DNA from: an uncultured Bacteroidia bacterium
Lineage (GTDB): Bacteria; Bacteroidota; Bacteroidia; Bacteroidales; UBA932
Assembly (NCBI GenBank): GCA_902780175.1
Contig: CACZEU010000014.1
Location: 1 to 33,834, forward strand
Direction: 5' to 3'
Length of the DNA stretch: 33,834 bases
Made by a program: the position numbers and the translations under genes. Position 1 is the first letter of the stretch. Every line of letters begins with the position of its first letter. This document shows positions 24,170-31,585 of this stretch, one piece after another. Below the pieces are notes generated by a model that searched no databases, was not told where the DNA came from, and saw only the letters and a list, made by a program, of their open reading frames with translations.

Positions 24170-27100
24170 TTAGAATTTGAGTTCGATACCGCCTACGATA
24201 GACATAGGGACGGGATAATTGTCAGAGTACATACCGGGGAGGCTGTAGGTGTCCATTACCAGGTTGACTTCCGGGTCCATGCCGGAGAAGCGGGTGTAGG
24301 TCCAGAGGTTGTCCGCGGATACGTAAACACGGATGCCGCCCATCTTGATCTTGTCAATCAGGTTCTTGGGAAGGTCGTAGGAGAGGGTGACGTTCCTCAG
24401 GCGGAAGAAGCTGCCGTCCTCGAGGTAACGGGAAGAGTAGTTGTGAGCACCGCTGTTACCGCCCTTGATTGCCTGGGGGTGGGTTGCCTTGATGTTGGTG
24501 CCGTCAGGGTCGCCTTCCTTCCAGCGGATCCAGCCGAGTCCGTTGTTGAGGGACTGCTGGTTGAACTGCTGCTGGGCGCCGTCGGTGTCCATGATGCCCC
24601 AGCGGGTGCGGTTGTAGATCTTGTTGCCGAGGATGAAGCTTCCGGTTGCGCTGAGGGTGAGGCCCTTCCAGCTGATGCCGGTATTGATACCGCCGGTGAG
24701 CCAGGGAGATGCGCTTCCTACGATCTGGTAGGTGGCGTCGCTGTAGTTGCTGGTGTATTCCGGCTTGCCTACTACATTGCCGTTTTCGTCATAGTTGAGG
24801 TGCTCCCAGAGGGGCTTGCCGGTTTCGTAATCGACACCGGCCCACTTGGGCATGTACCAGGAATAGATATCCCTGCCGATCTGGACCATCTGCGTGACGT
24901 CTCCGGCGCTGAGGGGCATATCCTTGCCGTCAGGAAGCTCGAGGACGGTGTTCTTGTTGGCGCCGACGTTGAATCCGATGTCCCACCTGAAGTCGCGGCT
25001 CTTGATGATGGCGCCGTCGACTGCAAGTTCGACACCCATGTTGCGGACCTTGCCGACGTTGTCCATCACACCGAAGAAACCGGAGGAAGGCGGCATGGGC
25101 CTTTCAAGGAGCAGGCGGGAGTTGATGGTATGGTAAGCGTCGAGGGTGATGTTCCAGTTGTCGGCGAGGGTGGCGTCGACACCGAGGCTTGCCATGTATG
25201 CTTCCTCCCATCCGAGGCTGAAGTTGGCCTGGCGCTCGAGGAACGCTGCGATGATACCGTTATACTTTGCGGTAAGCGAGAAGGTGTCCTGATAGGAGAA
25301 TGCGGGGATGTTGTCGTTACCGGTCTTGCCGTAACCTGCGCGGAGCTTGAGGAAGGAGATGGCCGGTGCATTCTTCATGAAGTCTTCGTTGGAGATGACC
25401 CACGCTGCGGAAACGCCGGGGAAGAAACCTCCGCGGTTGAGGGGACCGAACTTGTAGCTCTCGTCGTAACGCAGGGAAGCGGTGACGATGTACTTGCCGA
25501 GGTAGGAATACTGGGCCTGGCTGAGGAGAGCCCAGGAGCGGGACTGGTAGTCGTTGCCGCCGATGGACTTCATGATGCTGGTGCTCAGGGAACGCATACC
25601 TGCAGGGAACTGGTCGCCGGAGGCGCTCATTCCGCGGTAGTAGCCCTCGCCGTACTCCCATCCTACGATGGCGTTGACGTCGTGCTCGCCGAAGGTCTTG
25701 TGGAACTTGGCGAGGTTGGTGGTGCCCCAGCCGTTGCCTTCCCAGTCGGACTGGTCGAGTTCGCCCTTGCTGTCGGCGACCTCGGTGGTGCGGGGATCGA
25801 AGTACTCCTCGCTGAAGGAGTTGGAGCTGTCGTAGCGGTTGGTGGATGTGATGGTGAGCCAGTCGGTTACGTTCCAGATGAGCTGGAGGTCTCCGGTGAG
25901 GCTTTCACCGTGGCTGCGGGCGTAGTTGAAGAGCTCGTTGTAGTAGATGTTGAACTGCTCCTTGGAATACCAGGTCTTGCCGTTGTCGGGGCGCTTGCCG
26001 TTGGTGATGCGGATGGGTTCGTCGGTGTAGTTGCCCTCCTCGTCCATGACGAAAGGAACGTCGAAAGGCATCATCGTATAAGTCTTTTCACGCGTGCGCC
26101 AGCGGGCGGAATTCGTCTGGTCCTTGCTGTAGTTGACGCGGACGTTCATCGTGAGGCGGTCAGTGATGGGGGCGGTCAGGTTGATGCGGCCTGCGGTGCG
26201 GATGTATCCGGAGTTGATGAGGGAGCCCTGCTCGTTGTAGTGGTCGAGGCTGGCGTAGTAGCCGACCTTGCCGGCCTTACCGGAAACGGATGCGTAGTAG
26301 TTCTGGACGACGCCGGTCTTGAAGGTGTGGTCGATCCAGTTGAAATTCATCTTGCCGAGGTCTTCCTCTGCGGGGGCGTTGGACCTGAGCTGGATCTTGG
26401 AGGTGTAGAGCTGCTTGCAGAAGTCGAACATCTCGTAGGAATCCATAGGTTTGAAACGTCCGTGGAGGGCCCTCTTGATACCGGCGCTGGCCTTGAAGTC
26501 CACGTTGGCCTTGTCGGATTTCGCGCCCTTGGTGGTGATGACGATGACGCCGCCGGATGCAGCTGCACCGTAGAGTGCGGTTGCGGAGGCGTCCTTCAGG
26601 ACGGTGAGGGTCTCGATGTCGTTGGGGTTGAAGCTTCCGCCTGCCACGCCGTCAACGACGTACAGGGGGCCTGCGCCTGCGGTGATGGAACCTGTACCGC
26701 GGATGCGGATGTCGGCACCTGCACCGGGCTGGCCGGAGGAGTTCATGACCATGACGCCGGCGACCTTGCCCTGGAGCATATTGCCTACGTCGGGAGTGGT
26801 GATGTCGGTGAGCTTGTCGCCGGACACGGAAACCACGGCGCTGGAAAGCTCGGCCTTCTTCTGGGTGGTGTAACCCAGGACGACGACCTCTTCAAGCTGC
26901 TGGGTGTCAGGGTGGAGGGAGATGTCGATGCGGTTGCGGCCTCCGACTTTCTCCGAGTGGGAGACGTAGCCGAGGCTGGAGAAGGTGAGGGTGGCGTCAT
27001 CGGCCGCCTGGAGGACGTAGTTGCCGTCGTAGTCGGTGACGGTGCCGCCTCCGGTGGAGATGAGCACGCCTGCGCCGATGACGGGCTCGCCGGTAGCTGC

Positions 27101-27202
27101 GTCAAGCACCTTTCCGGAGACGGAGTGCGTCTGGGCGAAGGACGATACTGAGAGTGCCAGGCAGGCCAGCACGGTCAGGATGCGGTTGGGTGTTAGTTTC
27201 AT
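24170..27202 (-). CDS. susC: SusC/RagA family TonB-dependent transporter
   Basis: The 1010-residue outer-membrane receptor starts with a signal peptide (ending VSSFAQ). Next comes a carboxypeptidase-D-like regulatory domain (SVSGKVLDAATGEPVIGAGV, about residues 27-105). The SusC signature region is LEEVVVLGYTTQKKAELSSA, and the plug holds LQGKVAGVMVMNSSGQPGAG and DPxx-type VLKDASATALYGAAASGGVI. The rest is a 22-strand-type barrel ending in VGGIELKF. It imports oligosaccharides with SusD using TonB energy. It follows the GatZ-like gene by 28 bases in unit A. A long antisense open frame exists across it but is a codon-bias shadow. Confidence 0.98.
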   Translation of the reverse strand: MKLTPNRILTVLACLALSVSSFAQTHSVSGKVLDAATGEPVIGAGVLISTGGGTVTDYDGNYVLQAADDATLTFSSLGYVSHSEKVGGRNRIDISLHPDTQQLEEVVVLGYTTQKKAELSSAVVSVSGDKLTDITTPDVGNMLQGKVAGVMVMNSSGQPGAGADIRIRGTGSITAGAGPLYVVDGVAGGSFNPNDIETLTVLKDASATALYGAAASGGVIVITTKGAKSDKANVDFKASAGIKRALHGRFKPMDSYEMFDFCKQLYTSKIQLRSNAPAEEDLGKMNFNWIDHTFKTGVVQNYYASVSGKAGKVGYYASLDHYNEQGSLINSGYIRTAGRINLTAPITDRLTMNVRVNYSKDQTNSARWRTREKTYTMMPFDVPFVMDEEGNYTDEPIRITNGKRPDNGKTWYSKEQFNIYYNELFNYARSHGESLTGDLQLIWNVTDWLTITSTNRYDSSNSFSEEYFDPRTTEVADSKGELDQSDWEGNGWGTTNLAKFHKTFGEHDVNAIVGWEYGEGYYRGMSASGDQFPAGMRSLSTSIMKSIGGNDYQSRSWALLSQAQYSYLGKYIVTASLRYDESYKFGPLNRGGFFPGVSAAWVISNEDFMKNAPAISFLKLRAGYGKTGNDNIPAFSYQDTFSLTAKYNGIIAAFLERQANFSLGWEEAYMASLGVDATLADNWNITLDAYHTINSRLLLERPMPPSSGFFGVMDNVGKVRNMGVELAVDGAIIKSRDFRWDIGFNVGANKNTVLELPDGKDMPLSAGDVTQMVQIGRDIYSWYMPKWAGVDYETGKPLWEHLNYDENGNVVGKPEYTSNYSDATYQIVGSASPWLTGGINTGISWKGLTLSATGSFILGNKIYNRTRWGIMDTDGAQQQFNQQSLNNGLGWIRWKEGDPDGTNIKATHPQAIKGGNSGAHNYSSRYLEDGSFFRLRNVTLSYDLPKNLIDKIKMGGIRVYVSADNLWTYTRFSGMDPEVNLVMDTYSLPGMYSDNYPVPMSIVGGIELKF

Positions 27203-27230
27203 CTGGTTTATTGGTTATGATTGTTGGTTG

Positions 27231-28457
27231 TTATAGTAAATCGTTGAGCCCTATGAGGTTGAATGCGCGGAAGTACTTGTCCATGTCGCGTTCGATGCGG
27301 CCGAGGACGATCTCTTCTGCGTCGATGCCCAGGCGGCCCAGGTTGTCGTACAGGAAGCCGCGGGCGGCGAGGGTGCGGGGCTGCTGCCAGATGTAGCGGC
27401 AGCAGGTGGCGACTATCCAGTCCTGACGCTCGGGCGTGAGTTCGCAGAGGTCTTTGCCAAGCTCGTCTTCGTGGAGCCACTTTTCCCAGCGGTGGGAATC
27501 GTGGACCTCGGCGAGGAGGGTGTCGCGCATGTTGGAGAGCACGGCGACCTTGCCTTCGGCCTCCAGCTTCTTCTCGAGCTGCTCGAGTTCGCAGAGGGCG
27601 CGGTATTCGCTCATGGTGAATTCGGGGCCGACGTTGGCGGCTCCCATACCGCAGAGGGGGTACTCCTCGGGGTTGGCTACATCATCGGTGTAATGACCTT
27701 TGATGTAGCTCCCCAGAGGACGGACTTTCGCCGTAAGCTTTCTGGCCACCGAGCCGTCGAAGACGGTGGTGTCCAGGTCGGTACCAACTTTGCCGACTAT
27801 GAAGCACGGCCAGACGCCGGAAAGCCCTGCACCAATTAACCCTTTTCGCAAATCATCAATGAAAGTATCGAATGTTGCTTCGTCTGCCAGACCTCCGTGG
27901 ACTTCCTCGGTGCCTACTTCGTAGGAAATTTCGGGAAGTCCGTGCTCCCTGCGGAATTTTTCCACGTGGGAGATGAGTTCCACCGTGCGTGCCGCAACCA
28001 GGAGGATATCTATTATCTGTCCCTTGGGGACGTTTATGTCAACCGTCGGATCGACGTGGATGAGGTCGTATCCTGCGAGGACTGCGGCCTCGAACGACTT
28101 CTTGACGCCGTCCATGGCATCCTTGACCGACCATTTCTCCGTGCGCTGCCTGTCCTTGAGCCAGGGGCCGCCGTGGTCTATGGCGATGATGACGGGGCCG
28201 GTGAAGTTGTACCTTTCGACCTCGAAACGGACGGTGCGGGTGAATGCTTCCTGGGTCATACCGGTGTAGCCGCCGTCGCAGTCGATCTGGTTGAGGGTGG
28301 CTGCGAAGTAGATGGGGGCGTTGTTGCGCTTGGCGGCGCGGATGGATGCACGGATGACGGTGGGGGAGTTGGGGCATGCCGCAAAGATGGTGCGGGGGAT
28401 GCCGGTCTCCTTCTGGAGTTCGTCGATGCGGTGAAGCAGTTGTTCGGTTTTTCTCAT
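27231..28457 (-). CDS. GatZ/KbaZ-family protein (tagatose-bisphosphate aldolase subunit-like or epimerase)
   Basis: The 408-residue cytoplasmic protein matches the GatZ/KbaZ family: GIPRTIFAACPNSPTVIRAS, FAATLNQIDCDGGYTGMT, IIAIDHGGPWLKDR, YDLIHVDPTVD and YEVGTEEVHGGLAD. In E. coli GatZ/KbaZ is needed for full activity and stability of the catalytic GatY/KbaY aldolase; other family members have been assigned sugar 4-epimerase roles. No GatY/KbaY gene is in this window, so a self-sufficient epimerase role is possible. It is 2 bases after the AgaS gene, pointing to galactosamine or tagatose metabolism. The part near 27830-27890 is less GC-rich than its surroundings. Confidence 0.82.
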   Translation of the reverse strand: MRKTEQLLHRIDELQKETGIPRTIFAACPNSPTVIRASIRAAKRNNAPIYFAATLNQIDCDGGYTGMTQEAFTRTVRFEVERYNFTGPVIIAIDHGGPWLKDRQRTEKWSVKDAMDGVKKSFEAAVLAGYDLIHVDPTVDINVPKGQIIDILLVAARTVELISHVEKFRREHGLPEISYEVGTEEVHGGLADEATFDTFIDDLRKGLIGAGLSGVWPCFIVGKVGTDLDTTVFDGSVARKLTAKVRPLGSYIKGHYTDDVANPEEYPLCGMGAANVGPEFTMSEYRALCELEQLEKKLEAEGKVAVLSNMRDTLLAEVHDSHRWEKWLHEDELGKDLCELTPERQDWIVATCCRYIWQQPRTLAARGFLYDNLGRLGIDAEEIVLGRIERDMDKYFRAFNLIGLNDLL

Positions 28458-28459
28458 AT

Positions 28460-29575
28460 TTAAATGTACAGTTTGACGCCTTCAACGACGCGGGAAATGT
28501 TGCCGGATACCGAAGGGGAGTCGGGGTTGAGCCCGAAGGCGATGGACTTGAACATGCCCAGGAGCTGGGCGACAAACACATACGCCACGCCGCCGTAGTA
28601 GCCCGGGAAGTCCTCGGGCAGGCCGGTTTCGATGCAGAGGTTCCAGTAGGAATCGTCCAGCTCTTCAGGGGCCTTGCGGCAGACCATGATGTAGCCCTTG
28701 GCGCCGCAGCCGGCCTTGATCTGGCGGACGAGGTCCAGCTCGTAGCGTTGTACGGAACTCGTCGGAGAAAGGAGATAAATGAGCAGCGCGCTGGAATTGA
28801 CTAGCGCCTTGGGGCCGTGGCGGAATCCGAGGAAGGTGTCGAACGCACACATTATCTGGCCGTCGGTGAGTTCCTGGAGCTTGAGCCTGGACTCCTCGGC
28901 TACGCCGCAGAGAGTGCCGGAGCCGAGGAATACGGCGCGGCTGAAGTCCATCGACGCCATCTTGCGGATGTCGCCTTCATAGCGGTCCATCGCCTTCTGT
29001 ACGCAGTCGGAAAGAATGTCGATGGATTCTTTCTGGTTCTCTATATCATTTATGTTGGCAATCATCGAGCAGACCAGGTACATGGTGGAGTAGCTGCTGG
29101 TCATGGCGAGCGAGAGGTCGTTGGTCTCCGGGGGGAGGAGGACGGTGAGGATGTTGTCTCCCTTCATCAGGGCGAGCTCGCCCTTGTCGTTGCAGGTGAT
29201 GAAGATATGTGCGACCTTGCCGGCGTACTTGGTCTTGACCGCACCTACGCTTTCGGGGCTGTTGCCGGAACGGGCGAAGGAAATCATAAGCACCTTGCTG
29301 GAGCTGTCGAAGTAGAAGTCCGGATAGGTGATTATGTCTGTGGTGGCCAGTGACCGGGCCCCCTTGAAACGGGTCTTGTGCAGGGCGGGCTCGAGGGCGT
29401 CGCCTATATATGCGGAGGTGCCGGCACCCGCGAGGATGACCTGGTATCCTTCTCCTAAATATTTGTCTACAAATGCTTTGATTTCGTCTTTGCGGGAGAG
29501 GACGATTTTATAGGCTTCCTTCCAGACCCTGGGTTGCTGGCGGATTTCCTTGTAGGTGTGGTAATTTAGGGCCAT
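28460..29575 (-). CDS. agaS: AgaS-type SIS-domain sugar-phosphate isomerase/deaminase
   Basis: The 371-residue protein has two SIS domains. The first holds VILAGAGTSAYIGDALEP and VLMISFARSGNSPESVGAVK; the second has AVFLGSGTLCGVAEESRLKL, ELTDGQIMCAFDTFLGFRHG and GPKALVNSSALLIYLLS. AgaS converts galactosamine-6-phosphate to tagatose-6-phosphate with loss of ammonia, a step of GalN/GalNAc catabolism. It is the first gene of unit A, directly behind a promoter with an operator-like site and next to a DeoR-family regulator, the usual arrangement in aga clusters. Together with the GatZ-like and PfkB genes it outlines a tagatose-phosphate route; AgaS specificity is inferred from family similarity. 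Confidence 0.85.
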   Translation of the reverse strand: MALNYHTYKEIRQQPRVWKEAYKIVLSRKDEIKAFVDKYLGEGYQVILAGAGTSAYIGDALEPALHKTRFKGARSLATTDIITYPDFYFDSSSKVLMISFARSGNSPESVGAVKTKYAGKVAHIFITCNDKGELALMKGDNILTVLLPPETNDLSLAMTSSYSTMYLVCSMIANINDIENQKESIDILSDCVQKAMDRYEGDIRKMASMDFSRAVFLGSGTLCGVAEESRLKLQELTDGQIMCAFDTFLGFRHGPKALVNSSALLIYLLSPTSSVQRYELDLVRQIKAGCGAKGYIMVCRKAPEELDDSYWNLCIETGLPEDFPGYYGGVAYVFVAQLLGMFKSIAFGLNPDSPSVSGNISRVVEGVKLYI

Positions 29576-29600
29576 ATCTGTGGTTTGATAAATAACGTTG

Positions 29601-29630
29601 CAAAATTAGTTAAAACGTTTCGATTTGAAA
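29601..29630 (-). promoter_or_regulatory. Promoter of unit A with embedded operator-like site
   Basis: Minus strand: TTTC (29630-29627) as a weak -33, 18-base spacer, TAATTTTG (29608-29601) as -7. The 12-base AAAACGTTTCGA (29612-29623) between the halves shares its 10-base core AAACGTTTCG with the palindrome at 18197-18210. A second GTTTCG lies at 29660-29665. Confidence 0.6.
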
Positions 29631-29669
29631 CACCTTGGAGGGGAAAAGGGTTTTGGGACGTTTCGGTTG

Positions 29670-30461
29670 TCAGATGTTGACGGTTTCGACATTGATTTTC
29701 ATCGCCTTCAGCTGGTTGCGGATTGCGGGCGGAAGGTTCTTGTCGGTGATGATGGTGTCTATCTTGTCCGGCATGGTGATGAACGCCAGCGCCCTCTTGT
29801 TCACTTTGGATGAATCGAACACCGCGATGACCTCCCTGGCGCGGGAAATCATCACCTGGTTGGTGCTTGCTTCTTCGACGCTGGGGGTGGAGAGTCCGGA
29901 GTCCACGCTGAAGCTGTCGACGCCGAGGAAAAGCTTGTCGCAATAGAAGAGCTTGAGGTTGGATTCCGCAAGCGAACCGACGGTGGACATGCTGGGCTCG
30001 CGGACGTTGCCTCCCATGAGCAACACCTTGAATCTCTTGTACTTAATGGCCTCGATCATGGCGTTTATGGAGTTGGTTATGATGGTGAGGTCGTTGAAGG
30101 CTCCGAGGTTCTTTACGACCTCCAGGGCGGTGGTGCCGGAATCGACCATTATGGTGTCGCCGTCCTTGATGTGGGCGGCTGCGGCACGGCCGATGGCTTC
30201 CTTCTCCCGGGAGTTGACGAGGCGCTTGTAATTGATGTTCCGCTCATCCTGTTCACCCTCCGAAGAGGAAGGCCCCATTATGGCCCCTCCGTGGACGCGG
30301 ATGAGCAGCCTGCGCTCCTTGAGTATGCGCAGATCCTTACGGATGGTTACTTCCGAAACACCGAACTGTTCGCTTAGCTGTGTGACCGTTACGGATGAGT
30401 CCTCGCGAAGCCTCTGGAGGATGGCGGAACGGCGGCCCTGGGCGGTATCGTATACTGTCAT
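29670..30461 (-). CDS. DeoR/GlpR-family transcriptional repressor
   Basis: A 263-residue regulator. Residues 8-60 are a DeoR helix-turn-helix: RRSAILQRLREDSSVTVTQL, SEQFGVSEVTIRKDLRILKE, then LLIRVHGGAI. The C-terminal sugar-phosphate sensing domain has DGDTIMVDSGTTALEVVKNL, TIITNSINAMIEAIKYKRFK, VLLMGGNVREPSMSTVGSLA and KLFLGVDSFSVDSGLSTPSV. Members such as AgaR and GlpR are released from DNA by a sugar phosphate. It sits between unit A and the divergent pfkB-GH36 unit. Repeats AAACGAAATG overlap and flank its own promoter, so autoregulation is likely. It is the best candidate controller of the whole locus. Confidence 0.92.
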   Translation of the reverse strand: MTVYDTAQGRRSAILQRLREDSSVTVTQLSEQFGVSEVTIRKDLRILKERRLLIRVHGGAIMGPSSSEGEQDERNINYKRLVNSREKEAIGRAAAAHIKDGDTIMVDSGTTALEVVKNLGAFNDLTIITNSINAMIEAIKYKRFKVLLMGGNVREPSMSTVGSLAESNLKLFYCDKLFLGVDSFSVDSGLSTPSVEEASTNQVMISRAREVIAVFDSSKVNKRALAFITMPDKIDTIITDKNLPPAIRNQLKAMKINVETVNI

Positions 30462-30480
30462 ATGTGGTTTGTTAGTTCCG

Positions 30481-30512
30481 CAAATATAATAAAAAAAATA
30501 ATACGAAACAAA
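30481..30512 (-). promoter_or_regulatory. Promoter of the DeoR-family gene
   Basis: Minus strand: TTTG (30512-30509), 20-base spacer, TATATTTG (30488-30481). The -33 half lies within the operator-like repeats, fitting autorepression. Confidence 0.7.
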
Positions 30513-30544
30513 ACGAAATGATTTTTTCTTTCAAAAACGAAATG
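30503..30544. promoter_or_regulatory. Direct-repeat operator between the DeoR and pfkB genes
   Basis: ACGAAA occurs at 30503, 30513 and 30537. The 10-mer AAACGAAATG occurs identically at 30511-30520 and 30535-30544, and the first two hexamers are 10 bases (about one helical turn) apart. DeoR-family proteins commonly bind such repeats. Confidence 0.55.
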
Positions 30545-30571
30545 CCTACATCGCGTACACGACTAAAATAT

Positions 30572-30579
30572 TATATTTG
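30572..30579 (+). promoter_or_regulatory. -7 element of the pfkB-GH36 unit
   Basis: TATATTTG fits the consensus, 49 bases before ATG 30629. The -33 half is not recognisable; the operator-like repeat ends 27 bases upstream. Confidence 0.6.
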
Positions 30580-30628
30580 CATCTGCGGGGATTCCGTTCC
30601 GTCCGCAAATGCTAAACAACTAAAGCCA

Positions 30629-31582
30629 ATGAAACTCTACGACATCGCAGCGATTGGAGAACTCAACGTTGACATCATCCTCAACGGAATCGAGTCCGAG
30701 CCCGAAATCGGCAAAGAAAAATTCGCCAGGGAGATGACCGTCACCCTCGGCAGTTCCACCGCAATCTTCGCGGCCAATGCCGCATCCCTCGGCAGCCGTG
30801 TATGCTTCGTGGGCATGATAGGACGCGACTCTTTCGGTTCCCTCGTGCGCACGTCCCTCGAGGCCCGCGGAGTCGATACCCGCTACCTCGTGGAGGGCAG
30901 CACCCCCACAGGAGCCACCATCTGCATGAACTACGGCGAAGACCGCGCCAACCTCACCTACCAGGGTTCCATGGACGTGATGGGCTTCGACGACATAGAC
31001 CTCACAGTCTTCGACAACGCCTCCCACATACACCTCAGCTCCCTCTTCATGCAGTCCGGCCTCCTGCGCGACATCCACAGGATACTCGACCTCGCCGCCG
31101 CCAAGGGCGTCACCGTTTCGCTCGACACCCAGTGGGACCCGCTTGAGAAATGGGCCCTCGACTACAAGTCCGTCCTCCCCAAGGTGACGGTCTTCATGCC
31201 CAATGAGAAGGAGCTCCAGGCTCTCACCGGCACATCAGACCTTGAGAGCGCCATCGCCGCCGTCCAGCCCTGGCTCGGCTGCGCCATGCTCCTCAAGTGC
31301 GGCTCCCGCGGATCCATCCTCATCCTGAAGGACGGCACCCGCACCGTGCTTCCCGCGTTTCTCAACAAAGACGTAGTGGACGCCATCGGCGCAGGCGACA
31401 GCTGCAACGCCGGATTCGTCAGCGCCTTCGTCAAGGGCCTCCCGCTCGAAGAATGCCAGCGTACCGGCAACCTCACCGGAGCCGTCAATACCACCGCAGC
31501 CGGCGGCACCGGCGCATTCACTTCGCTCGACGCCGTCCGCAAGGTCTGCCGCGAGCGTTTCGGATACGAAATCAAACTCTAG
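30629..31582 (+). CDS. PfkB-family carbohydrate kinase
   Basis: The 317-residue ribokinase-fold kinase has AAIGELNVDIILNGI, VTLGSSTAIFAANAASLGSR and GMIGRDSFGSLVRTSLEARG. The PfkB signature near the end is DVVDAIGAGDSCNAGFVSAF, with catalytic Asp in GAGDSCNAGF and the anion hole GAGD. Substrate choice cannot be read from the motifs; by context it may phosphorylate tagatose-6-phosphate or another product of this locus. The open frame extends back to 30518 through the operator, but ATG 30629 (MKLYDIAAIGELN) is the family start. It is followed after 3 bases by the GH36 gene and is divergent from the DeoR regulator gene. Confidence 0.88.
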   Translation: MKLYDIAAIGELNVDIILNGIESEPEIGKEKFAREMTVTLGSSTAIFAANAASLGSRVCFVGMIGRDSFGSLVRTSLEARGVDTRYLVEGSTPTGATICMNYGEDRANLTYQGSMDVMGFDDIDLTVFDNASHIHLSSLFMQSGLLRDIHRILDLAAAKGVTVSLDTQWDPLEKWALDYKSVLPKVTVFMPNEKELQALTGTSDLESAIAAVQPWLGCAMLLKCGSRGSILILKDGTRTVLPAFLNKDVVDAIGAGDSCNAGFVSAFVKGLPLEECQRTGNLTGAVNTTAAGGTGAFTSLDAVRKVCRERFGYEIKL

Positions 31583-31585
31583 CAA

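Noticed and set aside
24443-27151. A 902-codon plus-strand open frame antisense to the SusC gene, with similar long ones over the SusD (22415-24070) and DUF4832 (20832-22175) genes.
   Set aside because: Their products are Val/Gly/Ala/Asp-rich without domains and lie in register with the third-base GC bias of the true genes; they are shadows of GC-rich coding.
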